A DNA stretch of 64,000 bases, taken from a virus. This document shows, piece after piece, positions 8,141 to 17,786 of this stretch (its first letter is position 1; the number at the start of each line of letters is the position of its first letter). The notes below the pieces were generated by a model that saw only the letters and a list, made by a program, of their open reading frames with translations, ran no database searches and was not told the DNA's origin. Location of the stretch: positions 1-64,000 of IMG/VR virus record IMGVR_UViG_3300032397_000006; one strand, written 5' to 3'. A program made the position numbers and the translations under genes.

Positions 8141-9226
8141 TTAGGCGACGGCCATGGCGCCAGTACGCTTGTAGAAGGCTCTCAAGCGAGGTACCTGCGC
8201 CTTTATCTGCTTTTCATATTGTAAAATTCTGCTGCCATAGCCAGCGTTCGTGGCGCTGCTCGTTGTGCCTATACTTTGTGAAAGCCCGTCCATGGACAGC
8301 GAGAAGTTCGCGATACCGGCGCCTGCGATCAAGTCACCGAAGATGTTGAACGGCCCGAGCGACGCGAGCATCCCGATAATCTCGAGGATATCGCGCGGCA
8401 CTTTACCTTCCTCAAATCCCGCCGTGTAGGTCAGCTCGTAAAGCTGCGGGAAAAAGGTGCGCCCGAGGTAGTAAGTGCTCAGGAACAGGTTGCCGCTCTG
8501 CCCGATCAGTACCTCGCTGAGGTTGCCGCTACCGGGCACAAGCTGCACGTGTCCGGCGTCGTTATCGACGCGCAGCCAGCTCGTTGGGTATTCCACCAAG
8601 CTCTGCGTGTTCTCGTATTTCACCGCGAATTTCTCGACGCTGATCACCGGGTAGTAATCAAGAGGGAAAAACGAATATGACGCCTGATCTTGACGGTAAT
8701 AGTCGTGACGCTCTGCGTAGCGCGTCGGCAAAATCGGCACGTCGATCCAGCGCTCGAGCATGCGGATCGCTGCAATGATGTAGTGCTGAAAAACACCGTC
8801 GCCTAGTGTCTCGCCTATGTCGTTCGTAAGGTTGACGCCGAAGAAATAGCGCGCCTTCAATTCGTCCACAGTCAGGATGCTGCGGATTGCGAGGCCTGCG
8901 CCCTCTACAGGGGGCCCTGCCTGCGAAACCGTATCAAGGGCCGAGTTGTAGTAGCGCGTCCGGTACAGGTACGATTCGGCGCCGTGCCCGTCCGCCCATT
9001 TATAAGAAAACACGTTGCGCTCGAGTGCGGGACGCTCGCTAGGCAGCGTGACCTCTGTGTACGTGAGACCTCCATCTGCGGAGCGCTCTACGCGCAGTCG
9101 ATCGAAGCCCGCAGCGAGCACATCGTTAATCGCGTCATCCGTAACCGAAATCTGAATGACGGTACCGAGCGCCTTCGAGCCAACAAAAGGCACCGCATTT
9201 TCGGCGAGGTCGATCGGGAATTGCAT
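8141..9226 (-). CDS. Putative head-tail adaptor protein with N-terminal beta domain
   Basis: This 361-aa protein has two parts. Residues 1-100 resemble a fibronectin/Ig-like beta domain (FDRLRVERSADGGLTYTEV). Residues ~115 onward (LTVDELKARYFFGVNLTND) look like the adaptor domain of head-completion proteins: helices followed by YPVISVEKFAVKYENTQSL and a conserved LYELTYTAGFEEGKVPRDI strand-helix unit. The latter pattern (tYTAGf...vPrdi) is typical of gp6-like adaptors, which bind under the portal. The gene sits at the head end of the tail module, which agrees. Confidence 0.55.
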   Translation of the reverse strand: MQFPIDLAENAVPFVGSKALGTVIQISVTDDAINDVLAAGFDRLRVERSADGGLTYTEVTLPSERPALERNVFSYKWADGHGAESYLYRTRYYNSALDTVSQAGPPVEGAGLAIRSILTVDELKARYFFGVNLTNDIGETLGDGVFQHYIIAAIRMLERWIDVPILPTRYAERHDYYRQDQASYSFFPLDYYPVISVEKFAVKYENTQSLVEYPTSWLRVDNDAGHVQLVPGSGNLSEVLIGQSGNLFLSTYYLGRTFFPQLYELTYTAGFEEGKVPRDILEIIGMLASLGPFNIFGDLIAGAGIANFSLSMDGLSQSIGTTSSATNAGYGSRILQYEKQIKAQVPRLRAFYKRTGAMAVA

Positions 9227-9236
9227 AGCTCTGAGC

Positions 9237-10604
9237 TTACCCTACGAGTGCCCCTGTGTTAACCGCGATCGTTTTGAACGTCACGCCGACCGGCCAGCCG
9301 TCCACGCGTACGCACTCGAAATGCAGCGCGTTCGTGATAGGCGTCACCGTGGAGCCTTCGTATTGATAGCCGAACACCGCGCCGTCGTAGACCACCTCAT
9401 AGCGCGTGATTTCCGGCAGCTTCGCGAGCACCACGCAAGCAACGAGCCCAGCTGCATCGAATACGTCGAAGCTCACGACCTCGCCGACTGTGATCGTGCC
9501 ATCTGAGGGCAGCAAATTCACGACCGCTGGCGCGACGATAATAGGCACGGGAATCAGCGGTAGTGTTGCTGCGATATCCCGATTTGTAGGATCGACCAGC
9601 GTGTAGCTAATAGCAGGCGTACTGAATTCTAGCAGACTGTCAGCGCTGCGATCGGAGGGGGCGTTATCGGTGAATCCCGCTGCTGCGGCAGGCAGAGCTG
9701 TTGCACCTGAAATGAATTGCTGTACTGGGCTATCGACAAATGCCGTCGAAGTCAGATCGCCGACTGTAAGCGGTGAAAGGAACGTGTCTCCGAGCAGGTT
9801 TGTGCTTTGATCTGCGACTCGGTTTGCCAAATCGTAGCTGATGCTTGGTGTAGCAAACTCTAGCAACGCGTCTGCACTCTGTGTGCTGGGCGCATTATCG
9901 ATTGGCCCCGCAGCAGTTTCCGGTGTGCTCGTGCTGCCAGCCGGATCGGCCTGTAAGTCGTCGAGTTTGTCATTTAGGACGAGGTTCTGTGAAAACTCGA
10001 TCCACGGCGCGAGCGTTGTATCTGTGCTGGTTTCGTCCTCAGGTAGATCACCCGTTGCGGGATCGTCGTGCCAGCGCAGCGTGACGTTGTAGCTCGTCGC
10101 GCTCGCTACGTGCGTGCGGTGTCCGATCTCGACAACGAGGTAATCGCCCGCCTGCGCACTCACGGATGTCAGCGTGTTCGTGGCTGCTAAGAGCGGTATG
10201 CGCCTGTTCGTGGCAGTCGTAACGAACTCACTTGAGAGCGCTCCTGCATCCGACGCGAGCAGCGTACCGCGCACGGTACCGTCCTCGCTTATTACCCGGA
10301 TCTCACACTGCACGCGGCAGTCTTGTGCGGTGTCGCTTTCGCTGAATAGTGCATAGCCTTTGATCGTGCCCGTGATCGTTTGCGCTGCGCCGAGACGCGC
10401 AATGAATTGTGCGTTGAGCTTATTGAGAATCGACGCTGTCGTCTCGCTCGACGTGTTGACGAAAGGCGCTGTGCTTAGGGCAGCCTGATGCTTCACCGTG
10501 CGCATGCGTGCGCGCTGCGGCGTCGAACCTGCAGCGCTCCACGTCGCGCTAAACGCGAGCGCTGGCGTAGTAATGAGCTGCCCGAAGTAAAAGCGCGTTG
10601 CCAT
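9237..10604 (-). CDS. Structural protein with an internal repeat
   Basis: This 455-aa beta-rich protein contains two copies of a ~25-residue repeat. They have the pattern DNAPSxxSADxLLEFxTP followed by ISYxL, and are separated by ~75 residues. The N-terminal ~190 residues form a region of alternating beta strands, with a carbohydrate- or lectin-like character (GDYLVVEIGHRTH). The C-terminus looks like a compact Ig-like domain. It lies next to the triplet of paralogous structural genes. A baseplate, decoration or fibre role is likely, but I do not recognise a family. Confidence 0.55.
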   Translation of the reverse strand: MATRFYFGQLITTPALAFSATWSAAGSTPQRARMRTVKHQAALSTAPFVNTSSETTASILNKLNAQFIARLGAAQTITGTIKGYALFSESDTAQDCRVQCEIRVISEDGTVRGTLLASDAGALSSEFVTTATNRRIPLLAATNTLTSVSAQAGDYLVVEIGHRTHVASATSYNVTLRWHDDPATGDLPEDETSTDTTLAPWIEFSQNLVLNDKLDDLQADPAGSTSTPETAAGPIDNAPSTQSADALLEFATPSISYDLANRVADQSTNLLGDTFLSPLTVGDLTSTAFVDSPVQQFISGATALPAAAAGFTDNAPSDRSADSLLEFSTPAISYTLVDPTNRDIAATLPLIPVPIIVAPAVVNLLPSDGTITVGEVVSFDVFDAAGLVACVVLAKLPEITRYEVVYDGAVFGYQYEGSTVTPITNALHFECVRVDGWPVGVTFKTIAVNTGALVG

Positions 10605-10607
10605 TGC

Positions 10608-12329
10608 TTAGAGTACAGGCTGGATCGAGACAGGCGATCCGTCGTGAGGCCCGAGTACCATAGCGCCACCTCCCCAGTTATTAGGCGTGTCCTGTCCAGG
10701 GTAGGCTATTTGCACCCAGCCGGGATCGCCTCCGTACACGTCGAATAGAAATCCTCCATTTACCCAATAGAGCCAGCGAAGGGATCCTTTGTACATACGC
10801 GCATTGCCGTAGGAAGTGAGCCATATTTTCTCACGAGGTCGAATAAGCGGGTTTGCGCTAGCGAGCATAACCTGTGCCCATACCGCTGCATCTCGTTGCG
10901 GATAAAAAGAGGACTGTGAAAGTTTCGCCGCAAGCACCATAAATTCTGTAAAGGCCTCGCCCGAAAGAGAACGCCCCCGCCAGCCTGCAAACGGCCCTGC
11001 GTAATTGCTACCCGGCGCTAGAGCGTCCATGAAGTAGAAAGACAGCATATTCATCGTAGTTATATTTAGAGCAGTACCGCTACTGAGTCGGTTAGGCGTG
11101 TTTAGGGCTTTCGTTCCAAATTGCGCGCAAGACACGTAAAGAGAAATTTCCCCATCTTCGGTGTCGTTCAGACGTTGCAGCCCGTACAGAGGGCCGCCTG
11201 ACTGCTGATTGCTGGCGACGTTATTGTAGTAAGCTGAGAAATTCAGCGCGATAGATCCGTCCGCCGAGTAGTTCTGTTCGGGGATCGCATCTACGCAAAC
11301 AATAAGCCCAGTTACCGCAATATTGCCCGTAACGTTGATAATATTCACAGCGGTGCCCGGCGTTGAATTCGTTCCGTAGGCAACCCAGGCGTGTGTGGGG
11401 AACGCATTTCCTGTACCGCCGCCGCCAGGATGTACGGTCGCCGTACATCCCGCTGCTGTGGCAAGCGTAGAAAACAGCTCAGCTGACTCCGCTGCCTTAT
11501 CTACCTGTATGAAAAAGATCTGGATCTGCGTTTGATTCGCGGGTTTGATTATGCAGATCTCGTGTACGTAGTCGATCGCAGTACCTACCTGCGTCACGGT
11601 TGCGCCAGATTTCGAACCCGTGATCAGATTGCCTGTATCCCAGCCGTGGGCGCCTGTTCCAGTGCCGCGCAGACGCGGAGCCACCACGAGCCAGCCGACC
11701 GCGTTGTAATACGTGTATCCTACTAACTCGCCCTCGGCTCCTGTGCTGGCCTGCACGATGTTTTCGCCACGCTTAAAGGCGCCTGTACTGGCTGCCGTGA
11801 TCGGGATCTTGAGTACAGAAGGCCCCTGTCCTACCCACCAACCTATGGCGTTGGGCGCCGTGTACGCCGAAAACTGCTCCCCTAGAGGGTCGTAGATGCT
11901 CCACGTGAGAGATCCGTTACTCGCGTCAGCTGCGACTGCGAAATTGCGCGCGTCGATTCGAACTGACGTGGAGCTGATGATTTCTTCGATCTGATGAAAG
12001 TGATTATTCGCCGCAGTGGCACCTCCCGTAATAACCAGGAAGCGCCCTTTATCTGCTGCAACTATTCCAGTCAGGCCTGTAACGGTAGCGCGCCCTCGCG
12101 TAGGCGTCGCAATGCTCGCTGCTGCAGCGCCAGCGTTTGTCGTGGCCTGCCCCGTCGCTCCCCACTTGTCTAGCGCAGGATCGCCTGTTGTCTCTTTTGC
12201 AGTACCGTCACTAGAAGCTTTGTACTTCCAGCCCGCTTTGCGCATCGTTTTCGTGAATTCCCAGAATCCCCGAAACCCGGTAGTGTTCCCTATGTAAAGG
12301 GTCCGACGAACGTGATTTACTGTGGGCAT
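10608..12329 (-). CDS. Structural protein, paralog 1 of 3
   Basis: This 573-aa protein begins MPTVNHVRRTLYIGN. It shares long conserved blocks with the two genes upstream: GWKYKASSDGT, NAGAAAASIATPTRGRAT, IVAADKGRFL, SSTSVRIDAR, EGELVGYTYY, PRLRGTGTG, TVHPGGGGTGN, CVDAIPEQNYSADGS and a C-terminal KGSLRWLYW. Spacers between these blocks differ strongly. It is the most diverged of the three, with a longer C-terminus. The protein is beta-rich and low in Lys. I infer a virion surface or fibre-like protein that has expanded by tandem duplication; no known domain is recognised. Confidence 0.6.
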   Translation of the reverse strand: MPTVNHVRRTLYIGNTTGFRGFWEFTKTMRKAGWKYKASSDGTAKETTGDPALDKWGATGQATTNAGAAAASIATPTRGRATVTGLTGIVAADKGRFLVITGGATAANNHFHQIEEIISSTSVRIDARNFAVAADASNGSLTWSIYDPLGEQFSAYTAPNAIGWWVGQGPSVLKIPITAASTGAFKRGENIVQASTGAEGELVGYTYYNAVGWLVVAPRLRGTGTGAHGWDTGNLITGSKSGATVTQVGTAIDYVHEICIIKPANQTQIQIFFIQVDKAAESAELFSTLATAAGCTATVHPGGGGTGNAFPTHAWVAYGTNSTPGTAVNIINVTGNIAVTGLIVCVDAIPEQNYSADGSIALNFSAYYNNVASNQQSGGPLYGLQRLNDTEDGEISLYVSCAQFGTKALNTPNRLSSGTALNITTMNMLSFYFMDALAPGSNYAGPFAGWRGRSLSGEAFTEFMVLAAKLSQSSFYPQRDAAVWAQVMLASANPLIRPREKIWLTSYGNARMYKGSLRWLYWVNGGFLFDVYGGDPGWVQIAYPGQDTPNNWGGGAMVLGPHDGSPVSIQPVL

Positions 12330-12344
12330 TTTGCGCTTTCCTTT

Positions 12345-14084
12345 TTACTGACTCAAGGCCCAGGCGGCACCGTCGCTCGGGCCCACCACCATCGCGCCAA
12401 GATTGTAGGACGAGAGCTGTGTCCACGCGGGATCTGTCCCGTAGACATCTGTCACTTGATCTCCGCTTACCCAGTAAAGCCAGCGGAGGGATCCTTTTGC
12501 GACGTGCGACGTTCCTGATACGGCTGCGCGCGCAGAGTACAGCGTAATCAGCTCGCGCGTTTTTGCGTAGGGACTAGCACTAGAAGCCATGCGGATTGCC
12601 GGCGTTTGACTACGCGCGAGCTCGAAAGCAGGGTTGTTGCCTACAAAAATAGAATCAAGTGCGCCCAACTCAAAATCTGTAAAATGCTCTGGTACTGAGC
12701 CATTTACGAGCGTGCCTATTCCGCGTGCACGCCAACCGTTGAAAAACACACGTGTAGTTCCGACTAAGGCACTCAGCGGCAAACGGCATATGTCGGTTTG
12801 CCCGGCTACGGTGGTCAGCGTGCCAGCGGTTGTGCGCGAGTTTCCGTAAAGTGTCTTCGTGCCGCCAGGATTGATCGTTACGTAAGGGGACAGCTCCCCT
12901 TCCTCGATATTATCAAGGCGATTAAACCCGTAGAGAATCCCGCCAACCGGCGCAGTAGTCGTCGCCTGCGTCGTGAGAATGAATAGATTCCACGAACCAT
13001 CCGCCGAGTAGTTCTGCTCGGGGATCGCATCCACGCAGACGTACTGGCTGTTGAGAAACAGGAATGTGGAAGTATTCGCCGCGACAAGCGAGCCGTTACC
13101 CGCCGTCGTGTTCGTTCCCCACATCACCCAGGCGTGCGCGCCAAACGTGTTGCCTGTACCGCCGCCGCCAGGGTGCACTGTCGCGGTGCACCCTGATTGC
13201 GTCGCGTTGAAGCTGAAAAGCTCAGTTGCCTCCGTGCCCACCGTCGCGGCCTGCGTGACCAGGATCTGCATGGTCGTGTTCGCAGTAGGCTTGATAAATA
13301 CGACCTCGTAGACGTAATCGATCGCCGTGCCGTTCTGAGTCACGGTCGCCGCCGAGTCTCCGCCCGTCACTACGTTGCCGGTATCCCAGCCCCACACGCC
13401 CGTGCCCGTCCCGCGCAGCCTGGGAGCCACCACAAGCCAGCCCGTGTCGCGGTAGTACGTGTAACCGAGCAATTCTCCCTCGGCCCCTGTAGAGGCCTGC
13501 ACGAGGTTTTCGCCGACCTGGAAAGTGCCAGACGCTGCGACCGTGACCGGGATCTTGAGCACGCTCGGTCCCTGCGCGCACCACCAGGCGATGCTAGCGT
13601 CGAGCGTGGCAGTCACAGTCGAGTAAAGGTCGCCTAACGGATCGAGGATGCTCCACGTCAAAGCACCGTTGCTCGCGTCGCTGGCGACCGCAAACTGCCT
13701 CGCGTCGATCCGGACTGAAGTAGAGCTCAGCACTTCTTCGATCTGGTGCTGATTGTTGTTTGCGCTTGTCGTAGCGCCACTGATCAAAAGGAAACGCCCT
13801 TTGTCTGCGGCGACAATGCCCGTGAGCCCTGTGACCGTCGCTCGACCTCGAGTAGGGGCAGCAATACTCGCCGCTGCAGCGCCCGCGTTCGACGTGACGC
13901 CGCCGCCCCACTGATCCGCTGCGGGATCTCCGTTCGACACCTTCGTTGTGCCGTTGCTGGACGCTTTGAACTTCCAGCCTGTTTTCTTGAGCGCGCGCGT
14001 AAGCTTCCAGAAGCATTCGAATCCCTTGGTCTGCACGAGACCCAAAGGGTAATTATTGACGCGTACGTGATTAACTGTCGCCAT
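12345..14084 (-). CDS. Structural protein, paralog 2 of 3
   Basis: This 579-aa protein starts MATVNHVRVNN at an ATG 8 nt after a GGAG, rather than the upstream TTG. It matches paralog 3 nearly word for word over residues ~25-130 (KFKASSNGTTKVSNGDP, QHQIEEVLSSTSVRIDAR). It then diverges in the central loops and C-terminus. The conserved SADGS block after CVDAIPEQNY and the final KGSLRWLYW/GTDPAW units are shared by all three. The pattern of conserved frame and variable loops is what one expects of proteins whose surface parts are under diversifying pressure. Confidence 0.6.
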   Translation of the reverse strand: MATVNHVRVNNYPLGLVQTKGFECFWKLTRALKKTGWKFKASSNGTTKVSNGDPAADQWGGGVTSNAGAAAASIAAPTRGRATVTGLTGIVAADKGRFLLISGATTSANNNQHQIEEVLSSTSVRIDARQFAVASDASNGALTWSILDPLGDLYSTVTATLDASIAWWCAQGPSVLKIPVTVAASGTFQVGENLVQASTGAEGELLGYTYYRDTGWLVVAPRLRGTGTGVWGWDTGNVVTGGDSAATVTQNGTAIDYVYEVVFIKPTANTTMQILVTQAATVGTEATELFSFNATQSGCTATVHPGGGGTGNTFGAHAWVMWGTNTTAGNGSLVAANTSTFLFLNSQYVCVDAIPEQNYSADGSWNLFILTTQATTTAPVGGILYGFNRLDNIEEGELSPYVTINPGGTKTLYGNSRTTAGTLTTVAGQTDICRLPLSALVGTTRVFFNGWRARGIGTLVNGSVPEHFTDFELGALDSIFVGNNPAFELARSQTPAIRMASSASPYAKTRELITLYSARAAVSGTSHVAKGSLRWLYWVSGDQVTDVYGTDPAWTQLSSYNLGAMVVGPSDGAAWALSQ

Positions 14085-14099
14085 GCGCAATGCTCCGAA

Positions 14100-15752
14100 T
14101 CAGAGATTTAGAACCCATGCGGTCCCATCGTGAGGGCCTATAATCGTACCTGGCATAATGTTCCCGGTTTGAACCCATGCCGGGTCAGTGCCGAATACGT
14201 CTGTCGCCTGCTCGCCTGCGAACAAGTAGATCCACTTGAAAGTGCCTTTGAATACCTTACCGCCAAGGCGGGCACTGATTACCCAAATCGGTTCGCGCAC
14301 ACGAGACGTGGAGTCGGGACTTGTCGCGATACGCGTTACGTCGATCGTATTCAGGTTCTGTATAAAAGAGGCACTCTGTATGCCTTGCAGAATGCACGGC
14401 TCGAATTCTTCGAAACTTTCCGAAGTGAGCGCTCGCCTGCGCCAGCCGTTTAGGCAAGTGCGGGTAGTGCCTACCTGCAGCATTTGCAGCCCGCCTTGGG
14501 AAAGGGTGATCGTAGGCACCGCGCCTGCGCTCGTACGATTCTGACCGTATAAGGTTTTCACTCCACCGTGATTGATCGAAACGTACGGCGAGAAATCGGC
14601 ATCCTCGATATCGTTCAGGCGCTGCAAACCGAGCAAGCTAAATCCATCAGGATTGCCGCTCGCAACGAACGAGTAAATCAGCGCCCACGATCCATCAGCT
14701 GAGTAGTTCTGCTCAGGGATCGCGTCTACGCAGATCACGTGCCCACGTACCGCAGTATTTGCTTGAATCGGGACTCCTGAACCTGGAGCCGTACCCGCCC
14801 CCCATGCCACCCAGGCATGCGCTCCGAATGCGTTTCCCGTACCTCCCCCGCCAGGGTGCACCGTTGCTGTGCACCCCGCTTGCGTTGCGCAGAAAGAGAA
14901 CATCTCGGCAGAGTCCGCAACGGTTTCAAAATGACCAATGAGCAGCTGCGCTATTTCGGTTGCTGCCGTGGGCTTTGCGAACACCAGCTCATGTACGTAC
15001 TCGAGCGCTGTTCCGTTTTGCGTAAGGGTAGCGCCGGAATTGGCACCGCTTACGGCATTCCCGGTATCCCACCCGTAAACACCGGAGCCCGTGCCGCGTA
15101 AACGAGGCGCTACGTTCAAATAGCCGACGCCTGCGCTAAATGTGTACCCTAGTAATTCACCTTCCGCACCTGTCGAGGTCTGCGTGATATTCTCGCCTCG
15201 AATAAAGTTGCCCGTAGCTGCGACCGTGAACGGAATACGAAGAATGCTCGGCCCCTGCCCGCACCACCAAAGCACGGCGGCTGACGTAGCTGCGGCAGTC
15301 GTCGTCGGATCGAGAATGCTCCACGTCAGGGCACCGTTGCTTGCGTCGCTTGCTACCGCGAATTGCCGTGCGTCGATCCGGACTGAGGTAGAGCTCAGCA
15401 CTTCTTCGATCTGGTGCTGGTTATTGTTGGCTCCTGTAGAGGCCCCGCTGATCAGGAGAAAGCGCCCTTTATCCGCCGCAACGATCCCAGTCAGTCCTGT
15501 GATCGTTGCTCGACCTCGAGTAGGGGCAGCGATACTCGCTGCTGCAGCGCCCGCGTTCGTAGTCGTGCCCGCGCCTGCAACTTGATCTAGAGCAGGATTT
15601 CCGTTCGACACCTTCGTTGTACCGTCGCCGGACGCCTTGAATTTCCACCCTGATTTTTTCAAGGCGCGTACAAGTGAGATCATCCACGTCGGCCAGCCTT
15701 GCAATGCGGATGGCGCAAGGTTGTTCAGACGTACGTTATTCGTGGTGCTCAT
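14100..15752 (-). CDS. Structural protein, paralog 3 of 3
   Basis: This 550-aa protein is the first of the three tandem copies to be transcribed. Its N-terminal ~20 residues (MSTTNNVRLNNLAPSALQGW) and several central loops are unique, while the framework blocks match the other two. Only 9 to 15 nt separate each copy from the next, so the three form one operon segment just downstream of the patatin-like gene. The function is unknown. A trimeric or multi-subunit virion protein is possible, because three similar but non-identical subunits are encoded together. Confidence 0.6.
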   Translation of the reverse strand: MSTTNNVRLNNLAPSALQGWPTWMISLVRALKKSGWKFKASGDGTTKVSNGNPALDQVAGAGTTTNAGAAAASIAAPTRGRATITGLTGIVAADKGRFLLISGASTGANNNQHQIEEVLSSTSVRIDARQFAVASDASNGALTWSILDPTTTAAATSAAVLWWCGQGPSILRIPFTVAATGNFIRGENITQTSTGAEGELLGYTFSAGVGYLNVAPRLRGTGSGVYGWDTGNAVSGANSGATLTQNGTALEYVHELVFAKPTAATEIAQLLIGHFETVADSAEMFSFCATQAGCTATVHPGGGGTGNAFGAHAWVAWGAGTAPGSGVPIQANTAVRGHVICVDAIPEQNYSADGSWALIYSFVASGNPDGFSLLGLQRLNDIEDADFSPYVSINHGGVKTLYGQNRTSAGAVPTITLSQGGLQMLQVGTTRTCLNGWRRRALTSESFEEFEPCILQGIQSASFIQNLNTIDVTRIATSPDSTSRVREPIWVISARLGGKVFKGTFKWIYLFAGEQATDVFGTDPAWVQTGNIMPGTIIGPHDGTAWVLNL

Positions 15753-15758
15753 TGCGGC

Positions 15759-16616
15759 CTACCCTACCGCGACAAAGGCATCTTGATAACCGCGTTGCTG
15801 CATGCGGGAGGCCTGCGCGGGATCAAACTCGAGCGAATCTTGACCTTCACTGAGCAGCTCAGTTTTAGGGCGGATAATCGTTATCGAGATCGGGCGCTTT
15901 TCTGTCAGTCTCGCCATAGCCAACTCCGTGTACAGCTGAGCTCCCGCGAGGTCCCCTTCCAGGATCTCAGTCCCCGCGATGTCTGCCGCGCGGACAATAG
16001 CAGAGAACGCATTCGTCACGGGTGTTGCGTACTCGCGCTTTTCTGGAGTCAGGAGCACAGCGATTATCTCAGTCGCGCCCGCTCGGATCGCAGCTCGGAT
16101 TGGCGCCACGTCTCGTACGGCGCCGTCGCACCACAATCCGCCGTCGAGCTCCACAGGACAGAATATCCCGGGCACTGCCGCGGACGCGATTACCGCGGGG
16201 ATAATGAACGGCGATTGCTCAGTGAAAATCTTCGCGTAGCCGGTGTGCACGCTCGTTGCGCCCACGCGCAAGAGCTTCCCGCTATTCCGGAGTTTCGCTT
16301 CTCTGAGCCTCCTGTGTACGAGCTCGTGAAAAGGCGTAGCGTCCACCATCCCTAGTTTCCACAGTCCGCTCACGCGCCCGAGCGGCCACCAGGAGCGCCA
16401 AACATCAGCGGTGCGCATGCCCAGAATCGAGCGGAGGGCTGCGGCAGCGCTGACCTCGTAGCCCGTGGCGTACTGAGCGAGAATCGCGGCAACCAGGGCG
16501 CCTGCACTATTCCCTGCGTAGATGTCGAATTGCAGCCCAGCATTGAGTAAGCGCTGCGCCGCTCCAACGAGGTACGCGATTCGTGCGCCACCACTTCCCA
16601 GCACAAGCGCTTTCAC
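15759..16616 (-). CDS. Patatin-like phospholipase
   Basis: This 285-aa protein has the patatin signature. The oxyanion loop GSGGAR lies at residues 8-13, the nucleophile elbow GNSAG at ~35-39 (Ser ~37), and the catalytic-dyad Asp in the CDGAV motif at ~164-168, just after ELDGG. Patatins hydrolyse acyl esters of phospholipids with a Ser-Asp dyad. The start is a GTG preceded by AGAGGTG, and a 43-aa membrane peptide is encoded just upstream. In a phage virion-gene cluster it could act on host membranes during entry or release, or serve as an effector. No signal peptide is visible. Confidence 0.85.
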   Translation of the reverse strand: MKALVLGSGGARIAYLVGAAQRLLNAGLQFDIYAGNSAGALVAAILAQYATGYEVSAAAALRSILGMRTADVWRSWWPLGRVSGLWKLGMVDATPFHELVHRRLREAKLRNSGKLLRVGATSVHTGYAKIFTEQSPFIIPAVIASAAVPGIFCPVELDGGLWCDGAVRDVAPIRAAIRAGATEIIAVLLTPEKREYATPVTNAFSAIVRAADIAGTEILEGDLAGAQLYTELAMARLTEKRPISITIIRPKTELLSEGQDSLEFDPAQASRMQQRGYQDAFVAVG

Positions 16617-16625
16617 AGCACACCT

Positions 16626-16757
16626 CTATTTGAAAAAGTCAATTACGGGCGATATATCCTGAGTCGCTAAAAACCATAACAGCAGAGGGAGCCCTAACCC
16701 GAAAAGCACCAATCCGAGCACGTCTATCAGCATCTGTTTCAGCTCGGATTTACGCAT
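16626..16757 (-). CDS. 43-aa single-pass membrane protein
   Basis: Starting at ATG 16757 this frame encodes 43 residues. There is a charged N-terminus (MRKSELKQM), a hydrophobic core (LGLVLFGLGLPLLLWFL) and a short polar C-terminus ending DFFK. An AAGGAC sequence precedes the start. It ends 10 nt before the patatin start, so the two are likely co-translated. A still smaller frame (16739-16804, 21 codons) with a good AGGAG overlaps its start and could act as a leader. The protein could be holin-like or a membrane partner of the phospholipase; size and topology are all I can see. Confidence 0.55.
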   Translation of the reverse strand: MRKSELKQMLIDVLGLVLFGLGLPLLLWFLATQDISPVIDFFK

Positions 16758-16815
16758 GTCCTTACTGTGTTCGTGCTGGCGACCAGCAATCTCTCAACTT
16801 TCATGGCTTACTCTC

Positions 16816-17778
16816 CTAAACTGTTGTCCAGTAGCGCGACACGAGCACACGCCACACTACGTCGATCGTATGTCCGCCGCCTTCGTTGTGCAGCACGCAT
16901 TCAAAGCGCCACTCAGGCAGGCACAACGAGGCGTTGATGTTCTGCGGCTCGTACTTCGCCTTGCCAGAGCCGAGCAGCAGCTCTTTAGCCACGAACCGAG
17001 TCAGGTCGAACCGTTGCGAGATCAGATGGAACTTGGCCGTACCTTGGCCGTATTCGTTCGGAGGGCTCGTGCTGACAGTAGTAGTACCGCCGAACTGCAT
17101 GTTGGCTGGCAGCGCGTAATCCCAGTAGCCGTCTTCTGCCGGAGCAGGCACAGGGTGAGCTTCGTCGAGGTCCACGTTGTACGCGCCGTTGCCTGCCGCA
17201 GGAACGATCACGCCATAGTAGACGTTGCAGTTGCCGGTGTTTCCACCTGACGATGCGGTGACGGGCGTGGCAGGCGCGTACACGCAGAACGAAACGTGGT
17301 CCCCTATCGTGGCGCCTTGGAACATTAGTTCACCGCCTGCCATCCAAACAGGATCGCGGTACTGCCACGACGTGTCAGTGTCGCCGTCTACTGATTTCGA
17401 GAGCTTGAACTGACCGCCAGCGCGTAACGCCCCAGCCGTATCGCCGATCGAATGCCAGTAGTGCCACTGGTTTGCATCCAACGTAACGGGCTGAGTGACA
17501 AGGCGTCCTTCGCGGTTCCGCTGTTCTATGGCGTTATTGAACGAGTCCGCAGCAAGCATCTCGTCATAGGCATCGAGATCGGCATCGTTCTGCGCCTGAG
17601 AGTATGTGGCTTCGATCGCGTACGGCACTACGCCGCGCCACATCGTGCAGCTGTGCTTCTCTCCGCCATCCTCGAACCAACAGTTTACCTGCGTGCCAAG
17701 CTCCGAGCTTTGTACGCTCGCTTTTCGCAGCACACTCGCGGCTAGCCATTCTTGCCAAACATATGAACGCTGCGTCAT
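16816..17778 (-). CDS. Putative virion structural protein
   Basis: This 320-aa protein starts MTQRSYVWQEWLAAS and has many Trp and Tyr residues and alternating beta patterns (HDFxL-like strands around FHLISQRFDL). Five cysteines are scattered and do not form an obvious metal site. It lies in a run of fibre-like or decoration genes. I do not recognise a family. The short intergenic distance (8 nt) ties it to the upstream fibre-like gene. Confidence 0.5.
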   Translation of the reverse strand: MTQRSYVWQEWLAASVLRKASVQSSELGTQVNCWFEDGGEKHSCTMWRGVVPYAIEATYSQAQNDADLDAYDEMLAADSFNNAIEQRNREGRLVTQPVTLDANQWHYWHSIGDTAGALRAGGQFKLSKSVDGDTDTSWQYRDPVWMAGGELMFQGATIGDHVSFCVYAPATPVTASSGGNTGNCNVYYGVIVPAAGNGAYNVDLDEAHPVPAPAEDGYWDYALPANMQFGGTTTVSTSPPNEYGQGTAKFHLISQRFDLTRFVAKELLLGSGKAKYEPQNINASLCLPEWRFECVLHNEGGGHTIDVVWRVLVSRYWTTV

Positions 17779-17786
17779 CGTGTCCC

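Noticed and set aside
16739-16804. 21-codon frame with a good AGGAG upstream of the 43-aa membrane ORF
   Set aside because: Too short and its sequence is not protein-like. It is mentioned as a possible leader only.
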